This document shows positions 50,776-61,095 of a DNA stretch of 64,000 nucleotides, in pieces; the first letter of the stretch is position 1, and each line of letters begins with the position of its first letter. The DNA is from Acidimicrobiaceae bacterium (GTDB lineage Bacteria > Actinomycetota > Acidimicrobiia > Acidimicrobiales > Ilumatobacteraceae): NCBI GenBank assembly GCA_016722025.1, contig JADKGZ010000019.1, positions 24,504-88,503 on the forward strand, read 5' to 3'. Below the pieces are notes generated by a model, which ran no database searches, was not told the origin of the DNA, and worked only from the letters and a program-made list of their open reading frames with translations. Both the position numbers and the translations under genes were made by a program.

Positions 50776-53229
50776 ATGAAGTCATCCGCACAGGTCGTCG
50801 TGGTCGGTGGCGGCGTCGTCGGCGCCAGCGTGCTCTACCACCTCACCAAGGCCGGCTGGACCGACGTGGTGCTGCTCGAGCGCAAGCAGCTCACCGCCGG
50901 CAGCACGTGGCACGCGGCGGGTGGCATGCACACGCTCAACGGCGACCCCAACGTCGCTCGCCTGCAGCAGTACACCGTGAACCTGTACAAGGAGATCGAG
51001 GCCGAGAGCGGCCAGAACTGCGGCATCCACCTGCCCGGTGGGCTGCAGCTGGCGGACACGCCGGAGCGGCTCGACTGGCTGCGCATGGCCCAGGCCCGAG
51101 GCCGCTACCTGGGCATGCACATGGAGAGCATCTCCATGAAGGAAGCCAAAGAGCTGAACCCGCTGCTGGAGGAGAAGTTCTTCGTCGGCGCGCTCTACGA
51201 CGAGGACGAAGGCAGCGTCGACCCGTACGGGGTCACCCACGCCTATGCGATCTGTGCTCGCAACCGCGGTGCCGAGGTGTACACCGACACCTGGGTCACC
51301 GATCTGCAGCAGCGCGCCGACGGCACCTGGGATGTCATCACCGACCGCGACCACACCATCCATGCCGAGCACGTGGTGAACGCGGGCGGCCTCTGGGCTC
51401 GCGAGGTCGGCCGCATGGCGGGGCTGGAGCTGCCGGTGCTGGCCATGGAGCACCACTACCTGATGACCGAGCCGATGCCGGAAGTCATCGCATACAACGA
51501 GACCCGTGGTCGCGAGCTGCCGCACATGATCGACTTCGCCGGCGAGATCTACGCCCGCCAGGAAGGCCAGAGCATCCTGCTCGGCACCTACGAGCAGGAC
51601 AACCGGCCGTGGGCACCGAAGGAGACACCGTGGGACTTCGTGTTCCAGCTGCTCCCCCACGACCTCGACCGCATCGCCCCCGAGCTGGAGAAGGCGTTCG
51701 AGCACTTCCCGCTGGTCGGCAAAGCGGGCATCCAGAAGTTCGTCAACGGCCCGTTCACGTTCAGCCCCGACGGCAACCCGCTGATCGGCCCGATCAAGGG
51801 CATGCGGGGCATGTGGATGGCCAATGCGGTCATGGCCGGCCTGTCGCAGGGCGGCGGCGTGGGCCTGTCGCTCGCCAACTGGATGGTGCACGGCGACCCC
51901 GGCGCCGACATCTGGGGCATGGACGTCGCCCGCTACGGCGACTACGCGACGCTGGCCTACACCAACGCCAAGGTACGCGAGAACTACTCCCGCCGCTTCC
52001 GCATCACGTTCCCCAACGAGGAGCTCACCGCTGCTCGCCCGCTGCACACCACCCCGATCTACGACCGGCTGCTAGCCCACAACGCGGTGATGGGCGCCGG
52101 CTTCGGTTTGGAGCACCCGCTGTGGTTCCAGAAGCCAGGGCTGGAACCCAAGGAGGACGTCACCTTCTACCGCTCCAACGCGTTCGACACGGTGGGCGAG
52201 GAGAGCCGCACGGTGCGCGAGCGCGTCGGCCTCAGCGAGGCGTCGAACTTCGCCAAGTACAAGGTGAGCGGCCCCGGCGCGGCAACGTGGCTGCAGGGCC
52301 TGTTCACCAACTCGTTGCCCAAGGTGGGCCGCACCAACCTCACCGCGATGTTGAACCCGCAGGGGCGCATCGAGGGCGAGTTCTCGGTCAGTCGCATCGG
52401 CGAGGACGAGTTCTTCCTGTTCGGCTCGCAGGCCGCCGAGGTGCACCACCCTCGTTGGTTCCTCGCTCACCTTCCGGCCGATTCGTCGATCGAGTTCGAG
52501 GTGCTGGCACTCTCGATGGTGGGCCTCACCGTCGCCGGCCCGCACGCTCGCGACGTGCTGCAGCAGCTCACCGACACGTCGCTCGCGTCGAACGACTTCC
52601 CGTTCATGGCCTTTCGCAAGGTCGACCTGGGCATGGCCCCCGTGTGGTTGTCGCGCATGACCTACTCCGGCGACCTCGGTTACGAGATCTGGGTGCAACC
52701 CGAGTACCAGCGCTACCTGTTCGACCTCATCTGGGAGGCCGGCCAGCAGTTCGGCATCGGCCTGTTCGGGTTCCGCGCGCTCATCACCATGCGGCTGGAG
52801 AAGAACTTCGGTACCTGGTTCCGCGAGTACCGACCGATCTACACCCCGCTCGAAGCCGGCATGGACCGCGTGCTGAAGTTCGACCACGAGTTCATCGGTC
52901 GCGACGCGGTGGAGGCCGAGATCGCGGGTGGCGGGCCGAAGCGCAAGCTGGTGATGTTCCGGGTGGAGGTCGACCCAGAGGCGCCGGCCGATGTGATCGG
53001 CGACGAACCGGTGTGGCACTGCGGCCCCGACGGTGACGCGGTGGTCGGCTGGATCACCTCCGGCGGGTATGCGCACTACAGCGGGGTCTCGCTGGCGTTG
53101 GGCTACATCCCCGCCGAGTTGGCCACCGACGGCACCGGCTTCGAGATCGAGATCATCGGGCGCCGGCGCCCCGCGACCCTGCAGCACGAGCCGGTGCTCG
53201 ACCCGCAGGGCCTGCGCATGCGCGCATAG
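50776..53229 (+). CDS. Dimethylglycine dehydrogenase-like flavoprotein with GcvT domain
   Basis: A protein of 817 aa. The N-terminal FAD domain has VVGGGVVGASV at residues 8-18, and the FAD-linking histidine lies in STWHAAGG (His46). The C-terminal domain (about 430-817) is GcvT-like (for example TYSGDLGYEIWVQPE and GFRALITMRLEKNFG), which binds tetrahydrofolate. Such enzymes oxidise N-methyl groups and trap the formaldehyde as methylene-tetrahydrofolate. Following mttB-1, it likely acts on a partly demethylated amine. AAGAAGGGGA precedes ATG 50776. Confidence 0.88.
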   Translation: MKSSAQVVVVGGGVVGASVLYHLTKAGWTDVVLLERKQLTAGSTWHAAGGMHTLNGDPNVARLQQYTVNLYKEIEAESGQNCGIHLPGGLQLADTPERLDWLRMAQARGRYLGMHMESISMKEAKELNPLLEEKFFVGALYDEDEGSVDPYGVTHAYAICARNRGAEVYTDTWVTDLQQRADGTWDVITDRDHTIHAEHVVNAGGLWAREVGRMAGLELPVLAMEHHYLMTEPMPEVIAYNETRGRELPHMIDFAGEIYARQEGQSILLGTYEQDNRPWAPKETPWDFVFQLLPHDLDRIAPELEKAFEHFPLVGKAGIQKFVNGPFTFSPDGNPLIGPIKGMRGMWMANAVMAGLSQGGGVGLSLANWMVHGDPGADIWGMDVARYGDYATLAYTNAKVRENYSRRFRITFPNEELTAARPLHTTPIYDRLLAHNAVMGAGFGLEHPLWFQKPGLEPKEDVTFYRSNAFDTVGEESRTVRERVGLSEASNFAKYKVSGPGAATWLQGLFTNSLPKVGRTNLTAMLNPQGRIEGEFSVSRIGEDEFFLFGSQAAEVHHPRWFLAHLPADSSIEFEVLALSMVGLTVAGPHARDVLQQLTDTSLASNDFPFMAFRKVDLGMAPVWLSRMTYSGDLGYEIWVQPEYQRYLFDLIWEAGQQFGIGLFGFRALITMRLEKNFGTWFREYRPIYTPLEAGMDRVLKFDHEFIGRDAVEAEIAGGGPKRKLVMFRVEVDPEAPADVIGDEPVWHCGPDGDAVVGWITSGGYAHYSGVSLALGYIPAELATDGTGFEIEIIGRRRPATLQHEPVLDPQGLRMRA

Positions 53230-53387
53230 TGCCAGCGTCCGCGGCGTCGCCCGATCCACCGACGACGATCGACGTCGGGTGTTCGCTTGAAGAGACGACA
53301 ACTGCAGTTCCCGGGGTGACAACCGGTGTTCCCGTTCTCACGACAGACACCCCCATGCCCCCAACCCGCACACGCGGTGGCGCCACT

Positions 53388-55199
53388 TCAGCTGTAGGCG
53401 GCGGCCTGCAGCCGGAACAGCGGCGGCGTAGTGGCCATCGCGAGCCATCAGCTGCTCGTGCGAGCCCACTTCGGCCACCCGCGCGCCGTCGAGCACGATG
53501 ATGAGGTCGGCCATGCGCACGGTCGAGAAGCGATGCGATACCAGGATGGTGACCCTGCCGTTCTCGGCGCCTGTGCGCGACGCCGCAGCGAACTGCTCGA
53601 ACAGTGAGTGCTCGGTCTCGGCATCGAGCGCTGCGGTGGGTTCGTCGAGGATCAGCAGCAACGGGTCGTCGCGCATGAACCCGCGCGCCAGCGCCAGCTT
53701 CTGCCACTGCCCGAAGCTGATCTCCGCGCCACCAGGCCACGTGGGGCCGAGTTGGGTGTCGAGCCCCGCCGGCAAGCGGTCGACGACGTCGTGCGCGCCG
53801 GCGCGCGCGACGGCGTGTTCGGCGGCGGGTCGGTCGTCGATGCGCGGCAAGTCGCCGACCCCGATGGTGGTCAGTGCGGCGAACTCCAGCCGGGCGAAGT
53901 CCTGGAACGCGCCGGCCAACCGTTCGCGCCACTGGGCCGTGTCGATCTCGGCGAGATCAACACCATCGACGGTGATGCGCCCTCCGGTTGGCGCGTACAT
54001 GCGGGCCAGCAGCTTCACCAACGTCGACTTGCCGGCACCGTTCTCGCCGACGACCGCCACCACCGCACCCGCCGGCAGCAACAGGTGCACATCGTCCAGC
54101 ACCAATCGATCGGTGCCCGGGTAGCTGAACGACACGCCCTCGAAGCGAATGCTCTCGGTGACGCAGGCGGGGGCGGGGCGGTCGCCACCGCGACCGCTGC
54201 CGGCCGCGTAGTCCTCCAGCCACGCAAGGCGTCGCGACGCATCGAGCCAGAAGCCACGGAGGAACCCGAGCTCGCTCGAGGTGGCGCCCACGTAGGAGAT
54301 CAGCTTCATGCCTGCAGCAATGGCGAGCGTGACAGCGGCCACGCCACGATCGAGGCCGGCCGTCACGAACACGATGGCGCCCACGTAGGCGCCGGCGAAC
54401 ACCGTCCACGCCATCCCCAACCACAGCGCGGTGCGCAGCCGAACGAGCGCAACAGGCTGGTACCAACGCTCCCATGCGGTTCGGCGCTCGGTGGCCAGCC
54501 ACTCGCCAGTGCCGGTGGTGCGCACTTCCTTGCCGGCGGGCGCCGACGTGGCCACCGAGTACAGATGGCGAGCGAGGCGAGTGTTGGAGACCACCGATTC
54601 CTCGACTCGGCGCTCTACCGCCGGCCGCCAGGTGGAGACGAAGAACGCGGCAGCGAGAACGGCAGCAACAGCAACAGCGCCGGATGGATGGAGGCGAGCA
54701 GGAGCGTGGTGACCACCAGCCGGAACAGCCAACCGAGCGTGGAGAACAGCGACATGAACATGTGGTCGAGCGCGAAGACCTGCTCGCGCAGCATCGCCAG
54801 CCGATCGAGGTGCTCGGGCCGCTCGTGGTGCTCGATGGTGGGCACCGACGCCTGCAAGCGGGCGACGTGCGACTCGAGCGCGATGGCCACGCGATCCCGG
54901 AAGCGGCGTTGCACGCGTTGGGAGAGCACCGACAGGTACCAGATGAGCGTCGCCGACACTGCGAGCCCGATGACGGCAGCGATGATCGACGACCGGCGCT
55001 GCTGATCGACGCCATCGACGATGAGAGCGAGCCACAGTGCCAGCAGCGCATCGGGCAACATCATCAGCAGCCCCAGGCTCAACGACAGCACCAGCAGCTT
55101 CGGCTCCGCGCGATAGCCCAAGCGGAACGTGCGCCACAGCGATTGAAACGCCGGCGGCAGGTCGGCATCGACGCGTGCGACCCGGTCAGAGCGACTCAT
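53388..55199 (-). pseudogene. ABC exporter subunit 1 (membrane plus ATPase), frameshifted
   Basis: One half of a heterodimeric ABC exporter. The membrane domain (starting MSRSDRVARVDADLPP) and the ATPase are in different frames, with the shift near 54650. A second shift near 53425 changes the C-terminus; without it the protein ends RLQAAAYS with TGA at 53388. Walker A is GENGAGKST and Walker B LLLILDEPTAALD. The signature is ISFGQWQK rather than LSGGQ. GGAGG precedes ATG 55199. The breaks may be errors. Confidence 0.75.
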
Positions 55200-57006
55200 G
55201 CACCACCTCCTCTCCGGCGTCGTCGAGCTCGGTGAAGCGCGATGCCTGCAGCTCGAACATGGTGCGGTACCGCCCACCGAGCGCGATGAGCTCGTCGTGA
55301 CTGCCCAGCTCGACCACCACGCCGTCCTCGACCACGCAGATGCGGTCGGCCTGGCGCACCGTGGAGAAGCGGTGCGACACCAAGATGGTGGTGCAGTCGC
55401 GAGTGGCGTCGAGCACGCGCTCGAAGATCTCCGACTCGCCGCGCACGTCGAGCTGTGCCGTCGGTTCATCGAGCAGCACCACTCTGGCCCCCTGCCGCAC
55501 GGCGCACAGCGCTCTGGCCAGCGCCACCCGCTGCCATTGGCCGCCACTGAGATCGGTGCCGTTCGCGTACCCCTTGGAGAGCACCACGTCGAGATCGCCG
55601 CCGGCGATTGCATCGGCACCGGCCTCGGTGAGAGCAGCTCGAATCACGTCGTCGGGCGCGCCCAGCGGCGCGACGTTCGCGCGCAGCGACAACTCGAAGC
55701 GGATGAAGTCCTGGAAGACCGCTGCGATCTGCCGGCGCCAGGCCTCTACGTCGAGATCGGTGAGCGGTACGCCGTCGACCGAGATGGCCCCTGCGGTCGG
55801 GTCGTACAGCCGGCACAGCAGCTTCGCCAACGTGGTCTTGCCGGCGCCGTTCTGGCCGACGATGGCCAGCGAGGAGCCCGCCGGGATCACCAGGTCGATG
55901 CCACGCAACACCGATCGCGGGGCCACCCCCTCGCCGGCTGGATACCCGAACTCCACGGCCTGGAAACGGATGTGCGGCGCTGCGGCCGCGGCAGCAACGC
56001 CCTTGCCCGGCGGCAGCGCACCCGCCGTTGCGCTCGCGGCTTCGAGGCGGGCGAGCGCGGCGACAGGTGCAGCCGCCCCGTCGAGCGCCCAGCTCAGCCC
56101 GCCGAACGCGATCGATCCGACGCCGAGCGCGGCCTGCGCGAACACAGCCACCTCGCCAGGACCGAGAGCGCCGGCCAGGGCATCGCGACCCAACACCCAG
56201 AACACCAGTGCGTTGGCGGCGGCCACGATGACCAGACAGCCCAGCACCGACCGCTCGCGCAAGTGGGTGGCCTCGTACTGCAGGTCGTACAGACGGCGGC
56301 GAGTGCTGACGAAGCGGTCGATCACCCACGTGCTGAGCCCGAAGAACCGAATCTCCTTGGCCGGCGCCGCGTCCACCGCCAGCCGGTAGGCATAATCGGC
56401 ATGGCGCTGTGCGCTGCGCACCTCGCCCGTGTTGCGGTCCTTCCACACCCCGCTCTCGCGCAGCAGCCAGTGAGTGGAACCCCACGCCGCCAGCAGCACC
56501 AGCGGCGCCCACCAGTGGAACCAGGCGAGCACGATCGCCGCCGACACGCCGGTGACGAGCTCGACCAGGCCACCGGCGATGAAGTCCATCGAGATCGCCA
56601 GCGGCGGGCCGGTGAGGCCGAGATCGAAGTCGCGCGCGAGGGTGAGGTCGTCGGCGAGCTCCGGTCGCTCGAGATGGCCGACGCCTTCCGGCTGCGTGCA
56701 CAGTGTGGTCAAGCGGTCGTAGAGGTGAGCCGACATGCGACTGCCCAGGTTGGCGCTGGCCAGTTGCAGGAACGGGAACGCCACCAGCGAGGCCATGAAC
56801 GAGGCGCCGAACAGCACGGTGGCAGCACCAGGCGAGCCACGCGAGACGGCCCCGATCAGCCCACCGAAGGCCAGCGACACGCCCACCGGTAGCACGCCGC
56901 GCAGCACCAGCAGCGCCCACCATGCTGCCGCCGCACCGGGTGCGGCAATCCACAGCGACCGAAAGAAGCGAATCTCCTGGCGCTCAGCGATGCTGCTCCG
57001 GATCAC
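55186..57006 (-). CDS. ABC exporter subunit 2 (membrane plus ATPase)
   Basis: A 606-aa exporter half with six membrane helices (about 20-300) and an ATPase. Walker A is GQNGAGKTT, the signature LSGGQWQR, Walker B VVLLDEPTAQLD, and the switch histidine VSHRFSTV. It overlaps exporter 1 by 14 bp, so the two are coupled and probably form one heterodimer. The substrate is unknown. GTG 57006 begins 22 bp after the importer ATPase stop, so the exporter may belong to the same transcript. Confidence 0.88.
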   Translation of the reverse strand: MIRSSIAERQEIRFFRSLWIAAPGAAAAWWALLVLRGVLPVGVSLAFGGLIGAVSRGSPGAATVLFGASFMASLVAFPFLQLASANLGSRMSAHLYDRLTTLCTQPEGVGHLERPELADDLTLARDFDLGLTGPPLAISMDFIAGGLVELVTGVSAAIVLAWFHWWAPLVLLAAWGSTHWLLRESGVWKDRNTGEVRSAQRHADYAYRLAVDAAPAKEIRFFGLSTWVIDRFVSTRRRLYDLQYEATHLRERSVLGCLVIVAAANALVFWVLGRDALAGALGPGEVAVFAQAALGVGSIAFGGLSWALDGAAAPVAALARLEAASATAGALPPGKGVAAAAAAPHIRFQAVEFGYPAGEGVAPRSVLRGIDLVIPAGSSLAIVGQNGAGKTTLAKLLCRLYDPTAGAISVDGVPLTDLDVEAWRRQIAAVFQDFIRFELSLRANVAPLGAPDDVIRAALTEAGADAIAGGDLDVVLSKGYANGTDLSGGQWQRVALARALCAVRQGARVVLLDEPTAQLDVRGESEIFERVLDATRDCTTILVSHRFSTVRQADRICVVEDGVVVELGSHDELIALGGRYRTMFELQASRFTELDDAGEEVVHESL

Positions 57007-57028
57007 GGGCGAGGCCGCCGACGCGACA

Positions 57029-59086
57029 TCACCCGACGATGGGCTTGTGCTGCAGTTCGATCAGCTGCTCGATGGGTATGTGACACCGCATCGAGTGACC
57101 GGGCGACACCTCGCGCAACGGTGGCTCACTGACCTCGCAGACACCGACGAGCACCCGCGGGCACCGCGGGTGGAACACGCAACCAGACGGCGGGTTGGCC
57201 GGTGACGGGATCTCGCCGTCGAGGCGGATGCGCACCTTCTCCTCGCCATCCACGCTGGGGATGGCCGACAGCAACGCTTCCGTGTACGGGTGGTTGGGCC
57301 CGTTGAACACGTCGTCGGTGGGCCCGACCTCCTGGATGCGCCCGAGGTACATCACCGCGATGCGATCGGCCAGGTAGCGCACCACGCCCATGTCGTGCGT
57401 GATGAAGACGTAGCTGGTCTTCTGCTCCGCCTGCAGATCGGCGAGCAGGTTGAGGATGGCTGCCTGCACCGACACGTCGAGCGCGCTGGTCGGCTCGTCG
57501 CACACCACGATGCGCGGGTCGCCGGCGAACGCACGAGCGATCGCCACTCGCTGCTTGAGGCCACCGGACAGCTGACGCGGCTTCAGGTCGAGGTGCCGCG
57601 GCGTGAGCCGCAGGTGCGCGGCCAACGCCTCGACTCGCTTGTTGGCTTCTTCGCCCTTGATGCCCGTGAGCTTCTGCACGCTGCGCATCAGGATGCGACG
57701 CACCGACCACGACCGGTTGAGCGCCGAATCCGGGTTCTGGAACACCATCTGCATGGAACGCTTGTTCTCGGCGGAACGCGACCCCGTCGGCGACGGCACG
57801 GCAGTACCGCCCATCGACACGACACCGCCGGCGTCGACGGTCTCGATGCCCAGCATCGCCTTCGCCAAGGTGGACTTGCCGGAACCGGACTCGCCCACGA
57901 TGCCCAAGGTCTCGCCTTCGGAGAGGCCCAGCTCGACATCGACCAGCGCCGGCACCGACAGGTTGCGTTGCCGGAACGTCTTGGAGACGTGGCTCAGTTC
58001 GAGCACGTCGGGCTGAGTCTCCGATGGGGCCAGCACGCTGATCGGTACCACCGGCAGGTCTTCCTTCATCTCGGCGATGAGGTCGGGGTGGTGGCAGCGG
58101 GTGAAGCGCGTGCCGTCGGTACCCACCGGCACGAACGGAGGCTCGACGGTGCGGCACAGGTCGCTGGCGATGGGGCAGCGATCGAGGAACACACACGTGG
58201 GCAGCTCGGTGCCGATGAGCGGCAGGATGCCCGGAATGGTGGTGAGCGCCCGCTCGGTCTTGCGCACACCGTGACGCGGCAGGGAACGCAACAGGCCCAC
58301 CGTGTAAGGGTGCTGCGGGTTGTCGAACACCTCACTGCTGGGGCCCTCCTCCACGATCTTGCCCGCGTACATCACGCCGACGCGATCGCAGAGGGCTCGG
58401 ATGATGCCCAGGTTGTGTGCGATCAGCAGCACTGCGGCGCCACTCTCGCGGCTGAGCACACGCACCAGGTCGAGCACCTCTGCCTCGACCGTTGCATCGA
58501 GCCCGGTGGTGGGCTCGTCGAGCACCAACAGCTTCGGGTTGCAGGCGAGCGCCATCGCGATGACCACACGTTGCTGCATGCCACCCGACAGCTGGAACGG
58601 GTAGCGATCCATCACGCGGGCCGGGTCGGCGATGCGAACCTTGCGCAACGCCTCCAACGCCGAAGCCTGTGCCTGCTCCTTGTTCTGGCCGAGCAGCGTG
58701 AAGCTCTCGATGATCTGGCGCCCCACGCGCAGCGTGGGGTTCATCGCCTGCGCCGGGTCCTGATACACCATCGAGGCGTCGTGCGCTCGGAACGCCTGCA
58801 GCTCAGCGGTGGTCATGCCGGTGACGTCGTTGCCCGCCACCATCACCCGGCCCTTGAGGATCTTGCCGTTGCTGGGCAGGTAACGCAGCGCGGCATACGC
58901 GGAGGTGGACTTGCCGCAGCCCGACTCGCCCACCAGCCCGAACGTCTCGCCGGGCGCGACGGTGAACGACACGCCGCGCAGGACGGCACGATCGATGCCA
59001 CGTACCGTGTACGCAACTTCCAGGTCTTCGACGGCAAGCGCGGCGGCGACCGCAGTAGTGGTAGTGGAATCGGCCGAGGAACTCAT
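57029..59086 (-). CDS. Dipeptide/oligopeptide-type ABC importer, fused double ATPase
   Basis: Two ATPase domains in one chain of 685 aa, equivalent to DppD and DppF. The first has GESGCGKST and LSGGMQQR, the second GESGSGKST and LSGGLKQR. Each is followed by the oligopeptide-transporter cysteine motif (CVFLDRCP and CVFHPRCP). It powers the permeases encoded upstream. ATG 59086 overlaps the permease stop by 4 bp. Confidence 0.92.
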   Translation of the reverse strand: MSSSADSTTTTAVAAALAVEDLEVAYTVRGIDRAVLRGVSFTVAPGETFGLVGESGCGKSTSAYAALRYLPSNGKILKGRVMVAGNDVTGMTTAELQAFRAHDASMVYQDPAQAMNPTLRVGRQIIESFTLLGQNKEQAQASALEALRKVRIADPARVMDRYPFQLSGGMQQRVVIAMALACNPKLLVLDEPTTGLDATVEAEVLDLVRVLSRESGAAVLLIAHNLGIIRALCDRVGVMYAGKIVEEGPSSEVFDNPQHPYTVGLLRSLPRHGVRKTERALTTIPGILPLIGTELPTCVFLDRCPIASDLCRTVEPPFVPVGTDGTRFTRCHHPDLIAEMKEDLPVVPISVLAPSETQPDVLELSHVSKTFRQRNLSVPALVDVELGLSEGETLGIVGESGSGKSTLAKAMLGIETVDAGGVVSMGGTAVPSPTGSRSAENKRSMQMVFQNPDSALNRSWSVRRILMRSVQKLTGIKGEEANKRVEALAAHLRLTPRHLDLKPRQLSGGLKQRVAIARAFAGDPRIVVCDEPTSALDVSVQAAILNLLADLQAEQKTSYVFITHDMGVVRYLADRIAVMYLGRIQEVGPTDDVFNGPNHPYTEALLSAIPSVDGEEKVRIRLDGEIPSPANPPSGCVFHPRCPRVLVGVCEVSEPPLREVSPGHSMRCHIPIEQLIELQHKPIVG

Positions 59087-60024
59087 GACGCCTCCATCAC
59101 CGACTGCACGGAATCGGCGATCATGTTGACGGCGATCACCAAGCTGGCGATCGCGGCGGCCGGGAAGAACGTGGTCCACCAGAACCCGGAGATGATCGAG
59201 TTGTAGTTCTCGCTGACCTGCGCACCCCAGTCGGGTGACGGAGGCGGCGGGCCGGCACCGATGAACGACAGCGTCGCGACCGTGAACACCGCGTAGCCCA
59301 CTCGCACGGTGAGCTCGACGACGATCGGCCCCATCACGTTGGGCAACACCTCACGGAACATGATGAACAGGTTCGACTCGCCACGCAGGCGTGCAGACGT
59401 GACGTAGTCGAGATCGCGCTCGGCGAGCACCGCCGAGCGCACCGTGCGCGCGACGATCGGCGTGAACAGCGCCGCCACGACTCCGGTGACCACCCATGAC
59501 GAGCTACCCAGCGTGGTGACCGCGAGGAGGGCGATGAGCACCACCGGCAACGCCAGGAACGCCTCCACGATGCGGCTGGCGACGGTGTCGAACCAGCCGC
59601 GCAGGTACCCCATCAACATGCCCAGGATGACACCGAACAGCACACCCAGGAACGCCGCCAAGGGAGCGATGCGCAGCACGTCGCGAGCACCGGCCATGAC
59701 ACGTGACAACACGTCTCGCCCCGTGGCGTCGGTACCGAACGGGAACTCCCAGCGTGGCGAGAGGTGCGAGCCCGCTCGGAAGTCGAGCGGATCGTGCGGC
59801 GTGATGCGCTCGCCGAGCAGCGCGCAGATCACCCAGACCGTGAGGATGAAGACGCCGAAGAGGAACGCCGGCCGGCGGCGAATGAGCCGCCAGTTCTCGC
59901 GCCGAGCCTGCTTGCGCTCGTTCAACGGGGCGTTCGTGGGAGCGTGCCCGGGCACGAACATGTCGATGCCCGGCGACGAGATGACCTCGTCGGGGTCGGC
60001 CGGTGGCTGCTCGAGGTCGCTCAT
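59083..60024 (-). CDS. ABC importer permease (DppC type)
   Basis: A membrane permease of 313 aa with a short N-terminal cytoplasmic tail. The DppC-type opening helix is followed by HDPLDFRAGSHLSPR and FGTDATGRDVLSRV. The ATPase contact loop DYVTSARLRGES is the EAA-like motif. It overlaps dppB and the ATPase gene by 4 bp each, so the three are coupled. Confidence 0.92.
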   Translation of the reverse strand: MSDLEQPPADPDEVISSPGIDMFVPGHAPTNAPLNERKQARRENWRLIRRRPAFLFGVFILTVWVICALLGERITPHDPLDFRAGSHLSPRWEFPFGTDATGRDVLSRVMAGARDVLRIAPLAAFLGVLFGVILGMLMGYLRGWFDTVASRIVEAFLALPVVLIALLAVTTLGSSSWVVTGVVAALFTPIVARTVRSAVLAERDLDYVTSARLRGESNLFIMFREVLPNVMGPIVVELTVRVGYAVFTVATLSFIGAGPPPPSPDWGAQVSENYNSIISGFWWTTFFPAAAIASLVIAVNMIADSVQSVMEAS

Positions 60025-60974
60025 CGTGTGGTCTCCAGACGTACCCGAGGATTGAGGAAGGCGATGAGAAGGTCGGCGAGCAAGGTGGACAGCATGTAGA
60101 CGATGCCCACCAGCAGCACGGCGCCCTGCAGCACCGGCACGTCGTGCGCGCCCACGGCGCCCAGCATCGTGGAGCCGAGACCCGAGTAGTTGAACACTCG
60201 CTCCACACCGATGACGGCACCGATGAGGTACCCGATCTGCACGCTGATGACGGTGATGGTGGGCGCCAGTGCGTTGCGCAGGATGTGCCGGCGCATCACC
60301 TGACTGCTCGACATGCCCTTCATGGTGGCTGTTCGGGTGTAGTCGGCGTTCAGCGCGGTGATGACCCCCGCGCGTGTCATGCGCGCGATGTAACCGAAGT
60401 AGGCGATGGCCATCGCCATCGCGGGCAGCCACAGGTACTCGAGCTGGCCGAAGAGGCTGGTGCCGTCTGGAGGGTTGGCGAACGCCTTGCCCCAACCGAG
60501 CTCGACCGCAAACACGGCCAGGAGCACCGCCGCCGTCACGAACTCGGGGATCGATGACGATGCGAGACCGGCGTTGACGATGACGCGATCGGCCAGCTTG
60601 TCCTTGCGGCGAGCCGCGTAGATGCCGGCGAAGATGGAGATGGGGATGGTGAAGATGAAGGCCAGCACCGCCAGCTTGCCCGAACGCCCCAGCGCCGGGA
60701 AGATGATGTCGGATACGCTGGAACGGGTCTGGTACGAGGTGCCGAAGTCGAGCGTGAACACCCGCTTCATCGACTTGACGTACTGCTCGAACAACGGCTT
60801 GTCGGTGCCCAACTGCGCGTTGAACGCGGCCACGTCCTCCTTGGGAGCGGTGGGGCCCAGCACCTTGCGCCCCACGTCGCCGGGCAGCACGCTGACGAGC
60901 ATGAACACGATGGTCGCCAGCAGCCACAGCGTGACGACGATCGATGCGAGTCGTTGGAGAATGAACTTGCGCAC
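60021..60974 (-). CDS. ABC importer permease (DppB type)
   Basis: A membrane permease of 317 aa opening MRKFILQRLASIVVTLWLL, typical of DppB. The loop DYTRTATMKGMSSSQVMRRH contacts the ATPase. It partners the DppC-type permease. The gap to the binding-protein gene holds a strong hairpin. Confidence 0.92.
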   Translation of the reverse strand: MRKFILQRLASIVVTLWLLATIVFMLVSVLPGDVGRKVLGPTAPKEDVAAFNAQLGTDKPLFEQYVKSMKRVFTLDFGTSYQTRSSVSDIIFPALGRSGKLAVLAFIFTIPISIFAGIYAARRKDKLADRVIVNAGLASSSIPEFVTAAVLLAVFAVELGWGKAFANPPDGTSLFGQLEYLWLPAMAMAIAYFGYIARMTRAGVITALNADYTRTATMKGMSSSQVMRRHILRNALAPTITVISVQIGYLIGAVIGVERVFNYSGLGSTMLGAVGAHDVPVLQGAVLLVGIVYMLSTLLADLLIAFLNPRVRLETTR

Positions 60975-61022
60975 GCCTTACCCCCTTGGCTACCGAACGA
61001 TCGAGATCCCATCCGGCGAGCG

Positions 61023-61052
61023 GCTGTGGCGTCGCCCCTACGACGCCACAGC
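61023..61052 (-). ncRNA. Hairpin between binding-protein and permease genes
   Basis: GCTGTGGCGTCG (61023-61034) and CGACGCCACAGC (61041-61052) pair perfectly over 12 bp around a 6-nt loop. There is no T-run on the minus strand. In importer operons such a hairpin typically stabilises the binding-protein mRNA or cuts transcription of the permease genes; here that is inference. Confidence 0.6.
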
Positions 61053-61095
61053 GCTGCTCGCGTGATGTGGTCAGCGCGGCTGACCGGCGTACTGC

